Shown here one piece after another: positions 1 to 9,689 of a stretch of DNA of 31,528 nt. This DNA comes from Bolinopsis microptera (Eukaryota > Ctenophora > Tentaculata > Lobata > Bolinopsidae). Position numbers and translations under genes: made by a program. Every line of letters begins with the position of its first letter. Position 1 is the first letter of the stretch. Under the pieces are notes generated by a model. It saw only the letters and a list, made by a program, of their open reading frames with translations, was not told where the DNA came from and did not search any database. The stretch covers positions 18,514,712 to 18,546,239 of the forward strand of contig NC_087074.1 in the NCBI RefSeq assembly GCF_026151205.1. Reading direction: 5' to 3'.

Positions 1-540
1 AGTGATAATACTGGATCTGGGATAAGTAATAGATCAGACAATTCTACTGTTTCTCAGGAGATTCCTAAGTCTCCTGAAAATATTCGTGCTGGTGAAAAGC
101 AGTTGAAATGTCCTGATTGTTCATATTCAACTACACGAAAAAGAATCTTTCAATATCAATTAACAACTCAATCCAAAGAGAAACTGTTCAAATGTCCAGA
201 TTGTTCGTGTACAACAGCTTATAAATCAGACCTTAAAAGACATATGAATACTCACTCCGAAGAGAAATCATTCATATGTTTAAAATGTTCTTATGCAGCA
301 GCTTTAAAATCAAATCTACTAAGACACCAGAAAATTCATGATAGTCATCTGATGAATCACTCAAGAGAAAAACCATTAAGATGTCCAGATTGTTCGTATA
401 CAACAGCTCATAAATCACACCTCAATGTACATCTGATGACTCACTACGGAGAGAAGCCATTTCAATGTTCAAAATGTTCTTATGCAACAGCTAAAAAATC
501 AAATCTACTTAGACACCAGAAAATTCATGATAGAGCTTAG
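1..540 (+). CDS. C2H2 zinc-finger protein, copy A, 3' part (5' end outside window)
   Basis: The frame is open from base 1 to the TAG at 538-540, so this is the C-terminal 179 residues of a larger gene. It begins in the Ser/Asn-rich linker seen in copies C-E. The first finger is degenerate (both zinc histidines replaced by Gln). Four intact CX2C-X12-HX3H fingers follow. Between the third and fourth finger positions a short remnant (HDSHLMNHSREKP) joins two finger ends, which looks like an internal deletion. Fingers use the CPDCSY type, with Tyr two residues after the second Cys, and HS-x-EKP linkers. The family is expected to be nuclear and DNA-binding. The ending (HQKIHDRA) resembles that of copy B rather than D or E. 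Whether the missing N-terminus is intact cannot be seen. Confidence 0.85.
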   Translation, partial: SDNTGSGISNRSDNSTVSQEIPKSPENIRAGEKQLKCPDCSYSTTRKRIFQYQLTTQSKEKLFKCPDCSCTTAYKSDLKRHMNTHSEEKSFICLKCSYAAALKSNLLRHQKIHDSHLMNHSREKPLRCPDCSYTTAHKSHLNVHLMTHYGEKPFQCSKCSYATAKKSNLLRHQKIHDRA

Positions 541-759
541 AGGATGAACTCATTGAGTCGAAAAAACTTTACAAGTTTTTGGAATGATCTTAATACGTTG
601 TATATATGCTGGCACACGATAATCGCGTCTTTCGAACATTAAAAGACTTGTACTGACGAGTGTTTATAAATCGAACACCATATTCTGATGTAAAATACAT
701 TTGAATGATTGTGCTCTGCTCATAAGCTGTTTGAACAACAAATTCCTAATTACCAGACA
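541..759 (+). other. 3' flank of zinc-finger copy A
   Basis: No gene. This stretch matches the 3' flank of copy B (about 2329-2519), including AATTCCTAATTACCAGAC, and is probably 3' UTR plus spacer of the repeat unit. Confidence 0.6.
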
Positions 760-1256
760 TAATATGCTAATGAGAATTATGTTATATTAGAAATAATTCT
801 ATTTAAAATTATACTGCTGGTTTAGGTTCTTTGCGATATGTTTGTCTAAATCGTAGTATACCATTATATGATTGATAATGAGTATTACAATTTACAATGT
901 GCCAGCTTTTATTGTATTAGGGATCTTATAGATCAACTTATATATCTACATAATATTGTCCTGTTTGTATCATGGTATATAACTCTGTTTTATTGAAGAT
1001 TCAGATATTTGTATAATGTTTTTAGTAACAATACTCAATACTGATGAACGTTCTCATTGTACTGTAAATTCAATTACAAGTTGTTTCCATTTCTACAATC
1101 GTCTGAGTTACTATATCATAATGCAACCATTGAAACCTGGTCATATAAAACATTTTATAAAACTAAAATTATGATTGATACACGGCCCTCCTGAATTATT
1201 ACTGATTTCCAGTTCAACCTGACTGTATTTATTAATTAATCCAGAATACTCTTTAG
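760..1256 (+). promoter_or_regulatory. Conserved upstream block of zinc-finger copy B
   Basis: About 490 bp ending at the ATG recurs with high similarity in front of copies C (7640-8130), D (10020-10848, interrupted by a MITE) and E (13995-14824, same MITE). It should contain the promoter and 5' UTR. Two acceptor-like sites (TTTCCAG about 50 bp before the ATG, and CTTTAG or CTTCAG directly before it) leave room for a 5' UTR intron; that is inference. The similarity can be explained by recent duplication and need not mean selection. Confidence 0.55.
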
Positions 1257-2328
1257 ATGTCATGTTCACACATAAAGACCGAAGTGAAGACCGAAGAAGA
1301 GGATTTGAGAAGCAAAACTGGCGGTTTTCTGTGTCCAGCATGTGGTGAACAACTATTTTACGAGAAGTATTTCCTTGAACATATCAGGGAACGTCATTAT
1401 AAGCCTGACCTACGAGTACAAGATGAGGAGCACAGTTTCTTACATGATTTTGCTGAAGGTTTTGTTCATGAAAATGGTCATGTTACAGAACAAGATGGTT
1501 GTTGTAGTCAAATTAAATGTGGTGTTCTTAAATCAGAAGTAAAAACTGAGCAGATTGAATTCAATGGAGAAGCTGGAGGCTTTCTCTGCTCAGTTTGTGG
1601 GGAAACATTTCTGGAGGAGGACAGTTTTATTAAGCATATAAATGATCACTTTAATAATTCTAGCAAACGAAAAAGGCCACGATGTGCTGAATTTCAAAAT
1701 GACAGTGATAATATACAGGATCTGGGATCAGTAATAGATCAGACAATTCTACCGTTTCTCAGGAGATTCCCAATTCTCCTGAAAATATTCGTGCTGGTGA
1801 AAAGCAGTTGAAATGTCCTGACTGTTCATATTCAACTACACGAAAAAGAACTCTTCGATATCACTTAATAACTCACTCCGGAGAGAAACCGTTCAAATGC
1901 TCAGATTGTCTTTATGCAACAGCTTATAAATCACGCCTCAAAAATCATATGATGACTCACTCTGGGGACAAACCATTTAAATGTTCAGATTGTTCGTACG
2001 CAACAGCTAAGACATCAGACCTAAAAAGACATATGAGTACTCACTCCGAAGAGAAACCGTTCAAATGCTCAGATTGTTCCTATACAGCTATACAGCAGCT
2101 CAGAAATCCCAACTCAAAGTACATTATATGATGTCTCACTCCGGAGAGAAACCATTTAAATGTTCAAATTGTTCCTATACAGCAGGTCTGAAATCAAGCC
2201 TCAAAAAACATTTGATAAAACACTCCGGAGAAAAACCATTTAAATGTTCAGATTGTTCGTATGCAACAACTCAAAAATCAAATCTACTTAGACACCAGAA
2301 AATTCATGATAGAGGAAGATCTCATTAG
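1257..2328 (+). pseudogene. C2H2 zinc-finger gene, copy B, two frameshifts
   Basis: The ATG follows the conserved upstream block. The first 150 residues carry the duplicated N-terminal module: two psi-K-x-E pairs (IKTE and VKTE; LKSE and VKTE), each pair followed by a divergent C2H2 finger, then a KRKRPR basic patch. At about 1711-1714 an extra AT (ATAATATAC against ATAATAC in D) shifts the frame, giving a chance tail and a stop at 1811 (184 residues). The finger region continues in another frame and is broken again by a tandem duplication of TATACAGC (2081-2088 and 2089-2096). The third frame runs to the TAG at 2326-2328. About six fingers can be read across the frames. The short ORF could still yield a protein with the N-terminal module only. 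Confidence 0.88.
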
Positions 2329-2521
2329 GTCGAAAAACTGTAGAAGTTTTTGGAATGATCTTAATATATGCTGGCACACGATAATCGCGTCTTTTTGAAC
2401 ATAAAAATAATCGTACTGGCGAATGTTTATTCAAAACACCATATTCTGGTGTAAAATACATTTAAATGTTCACTCTGTTCTTATGCTGTAACAACAAATT
2501 CCTAATTACCAGACATAATCA

Positions 2522-2844
2522 CAGTGCTGGCAAGCACGACCGGTGCATTTATTGTGGGTATACTATGTACCCCCTTTACTATTATACCCCCTTTACTATT
2601 ATACTCCCTTTGGTCCACGTTACAAGCCTCTTTCGTGCACGCGAAGCGTGCACTCCGGCCGGAGGCGGCGGCCGAAGGCCGCCGCCTCCGGCAGGAGTTT
2701 TTCAGGCATTAAGACTCATCGGAAGTCGTTCAGCAGATTTATTTTTAGTTCAAAACATTCTAATTTGATGTCAAAGATGACAGGAATAAAAAATAGTTAT
2801 GTTGAGATTTTTAAGAAATTTGCATAAAATACTCGCCAGCACTG
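2522..2844. mobile_element. Short DNA transposon (MITE) with GC-rich hairpins
   Basis: The ends form a short terminal inverted repeat: CAGTGCTGGCAAG at 2522-2534 and its near-complement CTCGCCAGCACTG at 2832-2844 (12 of 13 match). CAGTG ends resemble hAT-type elements, but I see no clear 8-bp target duplication. The interior has a CCCC-TTTACTATTATA repeat and two strong hairpins. There is no credible coding sequence. It starts within 2 bp of the point where copy B's flank stops matching copy A's flank, so it is part of the B-C insertion complex. Confidence 0.65.
2635..2692. repeat. Two adjacent perfect hairpins with GAA loops
   Basis: Hairpin 1 has an 8-bp stem, GTGCACGC at 2635-2642 and GCGTGCAC at 2646-2653, with loop GAA; its core is GCGAAGC, a DNA heptamer known to form an unusually stable mini-hairpin. 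Hairpin 2 has a perfect 16-bp GC stem, 2658-2673 paired with 2677-2692, again with loop GAA. A T-run follows at 2697-2702. The segment stands out sharply from its AT-rich surroundings. Confidence 0.9.
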
Positions 2845-3043
2845 TTATACGAAATTCGGTAAAAACCCAAAATCGCCATATTCAGGTGCCTTAAAAACCA
2901 TGTTAAAATCGAGTTAGAGATCTGAAATTTTTCAAGGCGTCTAGACGTTGACCAAATCAACTGCAAAAAAAGTTTCAGGTTTCAGGAACATCGGGAAGTG
3001 GGCTTTCTAGAACCCCTGTTTTACGACAGATTGTCGTGATATC
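2845..3043. other. Unassigned spacer between two inserted elements
   Basis: No gene seen. A 6-bp hairpin with a 3-nt loop (ACGACA at 3023-3028, TGTCGT at 3032-3037) lies just before the terminal inverted repeat of the 2.2-kb element. Confidence 0.4.
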
Positions 3044-3250
3044 TATATGGACACGTTCATTTGAGTTTGAGGATATTGGTAAACAAAAATAATAGCGTTT
3101 TTGACGATAGTGGCTTAATTTTGACATCTATTAACCTAGCACGTTCAGAAGTTCTGAACATTAGCCACGTAACCCATCCTCCCATATGCACCGCTCAGAA
3201 AGAAAATCTATTGTTGTAAGGCAATATAATGTTTCAAATGTCACATTTTG

Positions 3251-5192
3251 TGTGACTTAGTTAACTGCAGTTGTCTAATTATCATGCCTTGGTCTGAAAT
3301 ATAGTAAATTAGGTCAATCTAACAATTATGATACAACATTGGTTAATGGGCACGGATCGAACGGTTACAAGGCAATATTTGGGTAACTTTGTCACACTCA
3401 TGATACCATACCTCTATTCTACTGTGAGGTGTCCTAAAAACCCTTTCAACTCATTATTTGATGGTTGCTCTACCAATCATAGCCCTAAAATATGTTGTTT
3501 TGAATAGTTAGCTAATACAGGCACTCGGTTATTGGGAAATGAGGTTAATTCTGTCACAATATATAGAATTTAAAATTTTGGGCGAATTATTTATATATCT
3601 GATTTTGGTTTGAAAGGCGGGAAAATTTTATATGATGACAATGTAGTTGATGCAAGTTAAGATCAGTTGATGTTAACATTGTCACAAAAAATTATACGAA
3701 ATCGTAAATAGATTAAAAACAATGATTATAGAATGAAATAGTCTCTTATAATAACTCTTATAATAACTCTTATAATAACTCTTATAATAACTGATGTGAC
3801 AAAGTAAACATGTCTGGCCCCTATTTTGAAGATCTATATTCTATACCTCTATTAGAATATTGTCCAGAACATCAGAGCTTAAGTTTAACAATTTTAGGTT
3901 AAATTTGTCAAAGTCACTAAAAATGTGACAAAATTAACTTTTCATGCCCCAACAATTTCAAGATAGTGTGTAAAAATGAGCATCTAGGCTGCTTTATTAC
4001 CTATATAAATCAATCCAAACTACAAAAAAATATATGTTAATGTGATGACGATTACCTAACTCTTATAATAACTGATGTGACAAAGTAAACATGTCTTGCC
4101 CCTATTTTGAAGATCTATAACTTTATTAGAATTCAACATTCTTTCATAAACGATCGGAAGAATATTTTCCAGAACATAAGAACTCAATTTTAAAAATTTA
4201 GATTAATTTGTCAAAGACATTGAAAATGTGACAAAATTAACTTTCCCTGCCCCAACAGTATCAAGATAGTGTGTTATAATTGGCATAGGATTTATTACAG
4301 GTATATTAAAGTATTAATCGATCCAAACTACGAAAAATATCTTTCAATCTGATGACGATTACCTAACTCTTATAATAACTGATGTGACAAAGTAAACATG
4401 TCTTGTCCCTACTTTGAAGAACTATACCTCTATTAGAATACTATGTAACTTTATCATCAAAAAAATTTCGATAAACTAGTTATTTTGCCAGCAAGGAGCT
4501 AACAGAGTAATAATAATTTTTTGTGACGAAATTACCCTATTTTTGACCATGTAGCGGTAGTTTAATTGTGACACTGTTAACATATTACCACCTGATAATG
4601 ATTTATGTGACTGGTGCATGGTACTAGCAGTGTTGTTTGATCCATAGTACGTATAATATAAAGGGTTTAAGCTGGTATATCATTATTTGTTCAATTTCAC
4701 ACATGTTCAGATATCATCAAGATTATGTGACAAAGTAAGCTTGGTTGTGCCTTCTGTGTTTTAATTCCTTACGACTATATGATAAAATAACAATTCCCAG
4801 CACTTCCAGGCCATCAAATAAACTGACACTACTCAGCATTGCTTATCAGGGTGCCCTAAACATTCATCACATATTTTCTTTAATGTGTGACAGAGTAAAC
4901 CTGAATGCACCATCTAACGAAAAAAGTCGTCAAATATGTAGGTAATGGTCATATGTACCCATCCAATCAACTGGACACTCAAACATTTGGTCAAAAACGG
5001 CAGCAAGGGGTCCATATTTACTCCGTCACATGTTTATAGTGTGACAATGTAACCATTTCCGTGCCGGCCGTATTTAAGCGATATCTTATCACCTGATTAA
5101 GATATCGTTATGTGACAAAGTTAGCCTGGAGGATGAGACGATTATCCTAACCATCAAGGGTTTAGGTAATTTCATAGTGTGACAAAGTCAAC
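3251..5192. repeat. Array of 17 TGTGACAAAGT boxes
   Basis: Plus-strand 15-bp boxes begin at 3251, 3795, 3924, 4076, 4227, 4383, 4522, 4567, 4726, 4886, 5040, 5111 and 5178. Minus-strand boxes lie at 3382-3396, 3544-3558, 3672-3686 and 5016-5030. TGTGAC is nearly invariant; the second half varies around AAAGTNAAC. Many plus copies are followed by a loose tail ending in TGCC or CCCC. Three copies (3795, 4076, 4383) sit in a longer repeat of about 281-307 bp that also includes CTCTTATAATAACTGA upstream and CCCCTATTTTGAAGATCTAT or similar downstream. Orientation changes from mostly minus to mostly plus between 3686 and 3795. Confidence 0.8.
3743..3790 (+). repeat. 12-bp tandem repeat, four copies
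   Basis: CTCTTATAATAA is repeated four times without change. Single copies precede the boxes at 4076 and 4383, so the local expansion arose from a unit already in the larger repeat. It lies at the point where box orientation changes. Confidence 0.9.
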
Positions 5193-5263
5193 TACACTGT
5201 GCCTTTTAATAGGGTCACTTATATTTACCAATATCCTCAAACTCAAATGAACGTGTCCATATA

Positions 5264-5353
5264 CATATATATATATATATTCGTGTCCATACACATCACC
5301 TTAATAACACCAGAATGTGTGTGTGTGTGTGTGTGTCTGTCTGTCTGTCTGTC
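5264..5353. repeat. Microsatellites (TA)n, (GT)n and (TGTC)n
   Basis: An AT dinucleotide run at about 5266-5280, a GT run at about 5314-5333 and four to five TGTC/CTGT units up to about 5353 lie directly to the right of the 2.2-kb element. Confidence 0.9.
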
Positions 5354-5385
5354 CGTGTGTAATTTCCGGTCGGTTATACAAAAAA

Positions 5386-5560
5386 AACGGTAAGAGTTAC
5401 GGGACTGATTTTTTCGGTATAGTGTCGACAAAACTCTGATGAAGCCCATAGGAAATTTTTTTAAAAATCGGCCGATGGTAAGTGGTTTAATTGATGGTTT
5501 TGTACCACAAATGTTACATAAAATTGCGTGAGCAGAACGGCAAGAGTTACGGGGATTGCT
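5386..5560 (+). repeat. Short direct repeat
   Basis: AACGGTAAGAGTTACGGG near 5386 recurs as AACGGCAAGAGTTACGGG near 5537, with 150 bp of unassigned AT-rich sequence between. A short CT run follows at 5560-5573. Confidence 0.6.
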
Positions 5561-5705
5561 CTCTCTCTCTCTCATTACTGTGTAATATGTTATAGCTGCA
5601 TTTAAGTAGCGTCATAATTGGATTAGCCCGGAAGTTTCGCTGTAATGTTATACCTTAAGCTTATTAGGGGAGGGGGGACTGTTAGTGTTTGGGGTCTGTT
5701 TGGAC

Positions 5706-5708
<3 letters not shown>

Positions 5709-5752
<44 letters not shown>
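5709..5752 (+). repeat. (AG)22 microsatellite
   Basis: Uninterrupted AG dinucleotides for 44 bp. The open frame across it has no other sign of coding. Confidence 0.95.
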
Positions 5753-5755
<3 letters not shown>

Positions 5756-6061
5756 ATACGACAATGTTATGCGTGTTTTCAAATATAATATGCGGGTGTG
5801 GTGCGGAGTTAACAAGGGTTAATTTCTATAACGATTTAAATGAAAATAGAAAGCGGTTCAAGACGGGAGTGATGAGGTGTAATACTCGGTGTTCAGACCT
5901 TATGATCATGGAGTGTGGTGCCTCATGGCTAATAATGACTTAATTATCCACTAGAAATAACTGATTATGAGATTATTGTTTAAGAAACTATTGGGTCACC
6001 TAATGCGGGTTTTGACTCAGCGGGTAATTACTTCTACCCTTTTTAACTGCGGCAGTGAAAT

Positions 6062-6087
6062 CCCGGCCGTAGGCCGGGTTACACTAG
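6062..6087 (+). mobile_element. Helitron-like 3' terminus
   Basis: A perfect 7-bp stem, CCCGGCC at 6062-6068 and GGCCGGG at 6072-6078 with loop GTA, is followed 5 nt later by CTAG (6084-6087) and then T. A GC hairpin shortly before a CTRR end next to T is the known Helitron 3' signature. The matching TC 5' end was not found, so only the terminus is proposed. Confidence 0.45.
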
Positions 6088-7129
6088 TATATATATATAT
6101 TCAGGGATAGACGCTTTGCCAGTCAATTGTAGCCTGTATTTAATTGTCCATAGATTCAAAAGTATAAAAGATACAGCCATTTCCTACCACAGGTCTTGAA
6201 AATAATTGTTTACACTTTAGTTTACATTGTATAAATTAATTATTTGACGTCATGAACACCCCTTGATGACGTCATCAAGTTAACCGTTTTTAAAACTTGA
6301 TTTTTGACAAAGTAATAACTTTTAAAAATGATTTTACACCATTAAAAAGTAATTGTATTCAAAATCTGAGGAAATTTTCATCTTAGATAATTGTTCAAGC
6401 ATTCTGAAAATCTACCGGAAAGTTTTTCTAGCTTGCTCCTTCATAAAGATATTCGTCATTGAAGTTTGTGCTTTTTTGAAGAATTATTTTATAAAAACGT
6501 CAATTTTGCGATTTAGTATTCTCTGGTGTTGGGCCATGCCTTGGGTTGTGGAGCTCAGTTCTGCTTCCTATAGGTATAAATTGTGCATTAGGCTAGTTTT
6601 AAAGTTAAAAATCGAAAAGTTGCACACGTGGGGACACGCCCAAATTGATAGAAAATTGCTAAAATCACTGAAAATTGCTGTTTTCGTCATTTTCTGTCAA
6701 CTTTAGAGTGCCGTTGTGATTACAGTTCTTCTTGAAATACTTTGAAACTTTGCATGCTTATCAAGCTATATATAAAACAATTACATGCAAAAAGTTACGG
6801 CGATTCAATATTGGATGCGCACGCAACGTTTGCTCAAAGTTTGCACGTGCGAAAGGTGAGAATTTTGCTCATTCGTGATTTCCAACAAATTCTGCTTTGC
6901 CACGACAGTTTAATGTCATTATAAATGAATTTAATGCCAACTTGAATGAGTATTAAGTGGCATATTCAGTCAGTGATCGACCGATATGCTTACCTATTTA
7001 ACACAAGGAAATGATTTTAAAGGAAAAATTTCGAAATTGTTGAAACTTCCTCCTTATTAATGAAGATATCAGTTTATATTTCGACTTTATAAATAAAGTA
7101 CCCTGACATTATAATCAAAAAGAGATGAT
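6088..7129. other. 1.0 kb with no gene recognised
   Basis: AT-rich. The longest open frame (6353-6706) has no recognisable protein features and does not look coding. The only structured sites seen are the two TGACGTCA motifs at 6245-6279 and a box-like TTTGACAAAGTAATA at 6303-6317. Confidence 0.5.
6245..6279. promoter_or_regulatory. Two full CRE-type sites, one inside an 18-bp palindrome
   Basis: TGACGTCA occurs at 6245-6252 and again at 6267-6274, the second inside the perfect palindrome CTTGATGACGTCATCAAG (6262-6279). TGACGTCA is the consensus for CREB/ATF-type bZIP proteins. No gene starts nearby, so function is unknown; the sites may belong to an unrecognised transposon. Confidence 0.4.
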
Positions 7130-7639
7130 ATTTGACCAAAACCCATAATCATGGGTAGAGTGGACCGCTGCCAGTGTCTCTCTTTCCCAAACAAAAGGAA
7201 ATGATATTAATTTGATTGACCGTTCTCAAATGCAAAATGATACCGAAAATGAAATCGGTCGCTCGCTTTTCCCATTCATTTACAATTGTAATAGATTAAG
7301 AAGAACTACCCAAAGGCAGCTGTACTCGGCAATAAAGATTCAATAAACTTCAGCTAATTCAATAAGTAATAACTACCACCCTTACCCCGAAATACTAGGT
7401 ATCGACCCGAACGCAACCCAAAGAGATTTTTACAGCATCTGATTGATGTACCTAATCAATCGAAACTTATTACAATTCGTAAGCCGTGAATGAATGGGAA
7501 AAGCAAGCGACTGATTTCATTTTCGGTATCATTTTGCATTTGAGAACGGTCAATCAAATTAATTTCATTTCCTTTTGTTTGGGAAAGAGAGACACTGGCA
7601 GCGGTCCACTCTACCCATGATTATGGGTTTTGGTCAAAT
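7130..7639. mobile_element. 510-bp foldback element (long terminal inverted repeats)
   Basis: The left arm (7130 to about 7293, starting ATTTGACCAAAACCC) and right arm (about 7468 to 7639, ending GGGTTTTGGTCAAAT) are long, near-identical inverted repeats; inner parts differ by a small gap. The central spacer is about 175 bp. Its right end meets the conserved upstream block of copy C exactly, so it marks the right border of the B-C insertion complex. Flanking AT or TAT may be the target duplication. No coding capacity. Confidence 0.85.
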
Positions 7640-8130
7640 ATGCTAATGAGAATTATGTAATATTAGAAATAATTGTATTTAAAATTATACTGCTGGTTTA
7701 GGTTCTTTGCGATATGTTTGTCTAAATCGTACTATACCATTATATGATTTATAATGAGTATTACAATGAACAATCTGCCAGCTTTTATTGTATTAGGTAT
7801 CTTATAGAGCAACTTATAATTACATAATATTGTCCTGTTTGTATCATGGTGTATAACTCTGTTTTATTGAAGATTAAGATATTTGTATAATTTGTTTAGT
7901 AGCAATACTCAATGATGATTGACGTTTCCATTGTACTGTAAATTCAATTACAAGTAGTTTCCATTTCTACAATTGTCCGAGTAACTATGTTATAATACAA
8001 CCATTGAAACCTGGTCATATAAAACATTGTATAATACTAAAATTATGATTGATACACCCCACTCCTGAATTATTACTGATTTCCAGTTCAACCTGAATGT
8101 ATTTATTAATTAATCCAGAATAATCTTCAG
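7640..8130 (+). promoter_or_regulatory. Conserved upstream block of zinc-finger copy C
   Basis: Matches 760-1256 (upstream of copy B) over its length with scattered substitutions. Probable promoter and 5' UTR. No MITE is present here, unlike in D and E. Confidence 0.55.
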
Positions 8131-9440
8131 ATGTCATGTTCTCACATAAAGACCGAAGTGAAGACCGAAGAAGAGGATTTGAGAAGCAGAACTGGAGGTT
8201 TTCTGTGTCCAGCATGTGGTGAACAACTTTTCTACGAGAAGTATTTCCTTGAACATATCAGGGAACGTCATTATAAGCCTGACCTGCAAGTACAAGATGA
8301 GGAGCACAGTTTGTTACATGAGTTTGCTGGAGGTTCTGTTCATGAAAATGGTCATGTTACAAAACAAGATGATTGCTGTGTTCAAAATAAATGTGATGTT
8401 CTTAAATCAGAAGTAAAAACTGAGCAGAGTGAATTCAATGGAGAAGTTGGAGGTTTTCTCTGCTCAGTTTGTGGGGGAAAATTTCTGGAGGAGGACAGTT
8501 TTATTAAGCATATCAATGATCACGTTAATAATTCTAGCAACCGAAAAAGACCACTATGTACTGAATTTCAAAATGACAGTGATAATACAGGATCTGGGAT
8601 GAGTAATAGATCAGACAATTCTACCGTTTCTCAGAAGATTCCCAATTCTCCTGAAAATATCCTTGCTGGTGAAAAGCAGTTGAAGTGTCCTGACTGTTCA
8701 TATTCAACTACACGAGAAAGAACTCTTCAATATTACTTAACAACTCTCTCCGGAGAGAAATCATTTAAATGTTCAGATTGTTCGTCTGCAGCAGGTCTGA
8801 AATTACACCTCAAAAAACATGTGAAGACTTTCTCCGGAGATAAACCATTTAAATGTCCAGATTGTTCGTATGCAGCATGTCTAAAATCAAACCTTAACAG
8901 ACATATTATGAGTACTCACTCCGGAGAAAAATCATTCAAATGTTCAGATTGTCCGTATGCAGCAGATTTGAAAGCAAACCTCAAAGAACATTTGAAGACT
9001 CACTCCAGAGATAAATCATTCAAATGTTCAGATTGTCCGTATGCAGCAGATTTGAAATCAAACCCCAATGAACATCTGAAGACTCACTCCAGAGCTAAGA
9101 TAAATCATTCAAATGTTCAGATTGTCCGTATGCAACAGGTCTGAAATCAAACCTCAAAGAACATCTGAAGACTCACTCCGGAGAGAAACCATTTCAATGT
9201 TCAAAATGTTCGTATGCAACAGCATTTAAATCACACCTCAAAAAACATCTGATGACTCACTCTGGAGAAAAACCATTTAAATGTTAAGATTGTTCGTATG
9301 CAGCAGCTTGTAAATCACAGTTCAATGTTCATATAAAGACTCAATCCGGAGAGAAACCATTCAAATATCCAGATTATTCTTATGCAACAGCTTTTAAATC
9401 AGGCCTCAAAAGACATATGAATATTCACTCAAGAAACTAG
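8131..9440 (+). pseudogene. C2H2 zinc-finger gene, copy C, frameshift and nonsense
   Basis: The ATG opens a 337-residue frame with the full N-terminal double module (two psi-K-x-E pairs, two divergent C2H2 fingers), the basic patch and five finger units, several decayed: the first lacks its histidines and two have lost a His to Phe or Leu contexts. A 5-bp insertion (CTAAG, about 9095-9099) shifts the frame, and the local stop is at 9142-9144. In the original frame fingers continue, then TCA has become TAA at 9285-9287. Beyond that, finger cysteines are replaced by Tyr up to the ancestral stop TAG (9438-9440). This is the most eroded copy. A truncated protein from 8131-9144 remains possible. 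Confidence 0.88.
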
Positions 9441-9689
9441 AAATAACTCATTTCGGCCAAAAAGCTGTACATGTTTTCGGAATGATCGTAATCGTATCTT
9501 TTTGAACACCACCTAAGTTCGTTCTGCACACTTCATCGAAGTAGTCTTTTCAAACATCAAAGAACACATATTTCGGCGAAAAACTATTTGAATGTTAAAT
9601 CAGTTCTTTAGTTGAACTTCAGTTTTGAAGGTTCTTTGCGATATCTTTGTTTAATCTATAATTATACCATAATATGATTAATAATTAGT
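9441..9689 (+). other. 3' flank of zinc-finger copy C
   Basis: No gene. Shares the ACTCATTTCGGC segment and later sequence with the 3' flanks of copies D and E. Probable 3' UTR and spacer. Confidence 0.5.

Larger units (their letters stand above)
3044..5263. mobile_element. 2.2-kb non-coding element with 40-bp perfect terminal inverted repeats
   Basis: Bases 3044-3083 (starting TATATGGACACGTTC) are the exact reverse complement of 5224-5263. Between them there is no long reading frame. The interior is an imperfect periodic array of a 15-bp box (consensus TGTGACAAAGTNAAC) at about 130-160 bp spacing, plus a 12-bp tandem repeat. The two TIRs point to a non-autonomous DNA transposon. The flanking TA dinucleotides could be a target duplication, but the right flank is a TA microsatellite, so this cannot be decided. 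No known superfamily is recognised. Confidence 0.7.

Noticed and set aside
1141-1341. Minus-strand 66-residue frames opposite each zinc-finger N-terminus (also near 8015 and 10646)
   Set aside because: They mirror the conserved sense-strand coding and flank and recur only because the gene copies recur; no protein features.
2658-2702. Hairpin plus T-run resembling a bacterial intrinsic terminator
   Set aside because: The window is eukaryotic; the structure is better read as part of the MITE.
3795-5192. CRISPR-like regular spacing of short repeats
   Set aside because: Repeats are degenerate, in both orientations, spaced about 150 bp apart, and the setting is eukaryotic.
5243-5575. 110-residue minus-strand frame
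   Set aside because: It runs through GT, TGTC and TA microsatellites; the protein is a low-complexity translation of repeats.
6353-6706. 117-residue plus-strand frame
   Set aside because: AT-rich, no domain or motif, no splice or promoter context.
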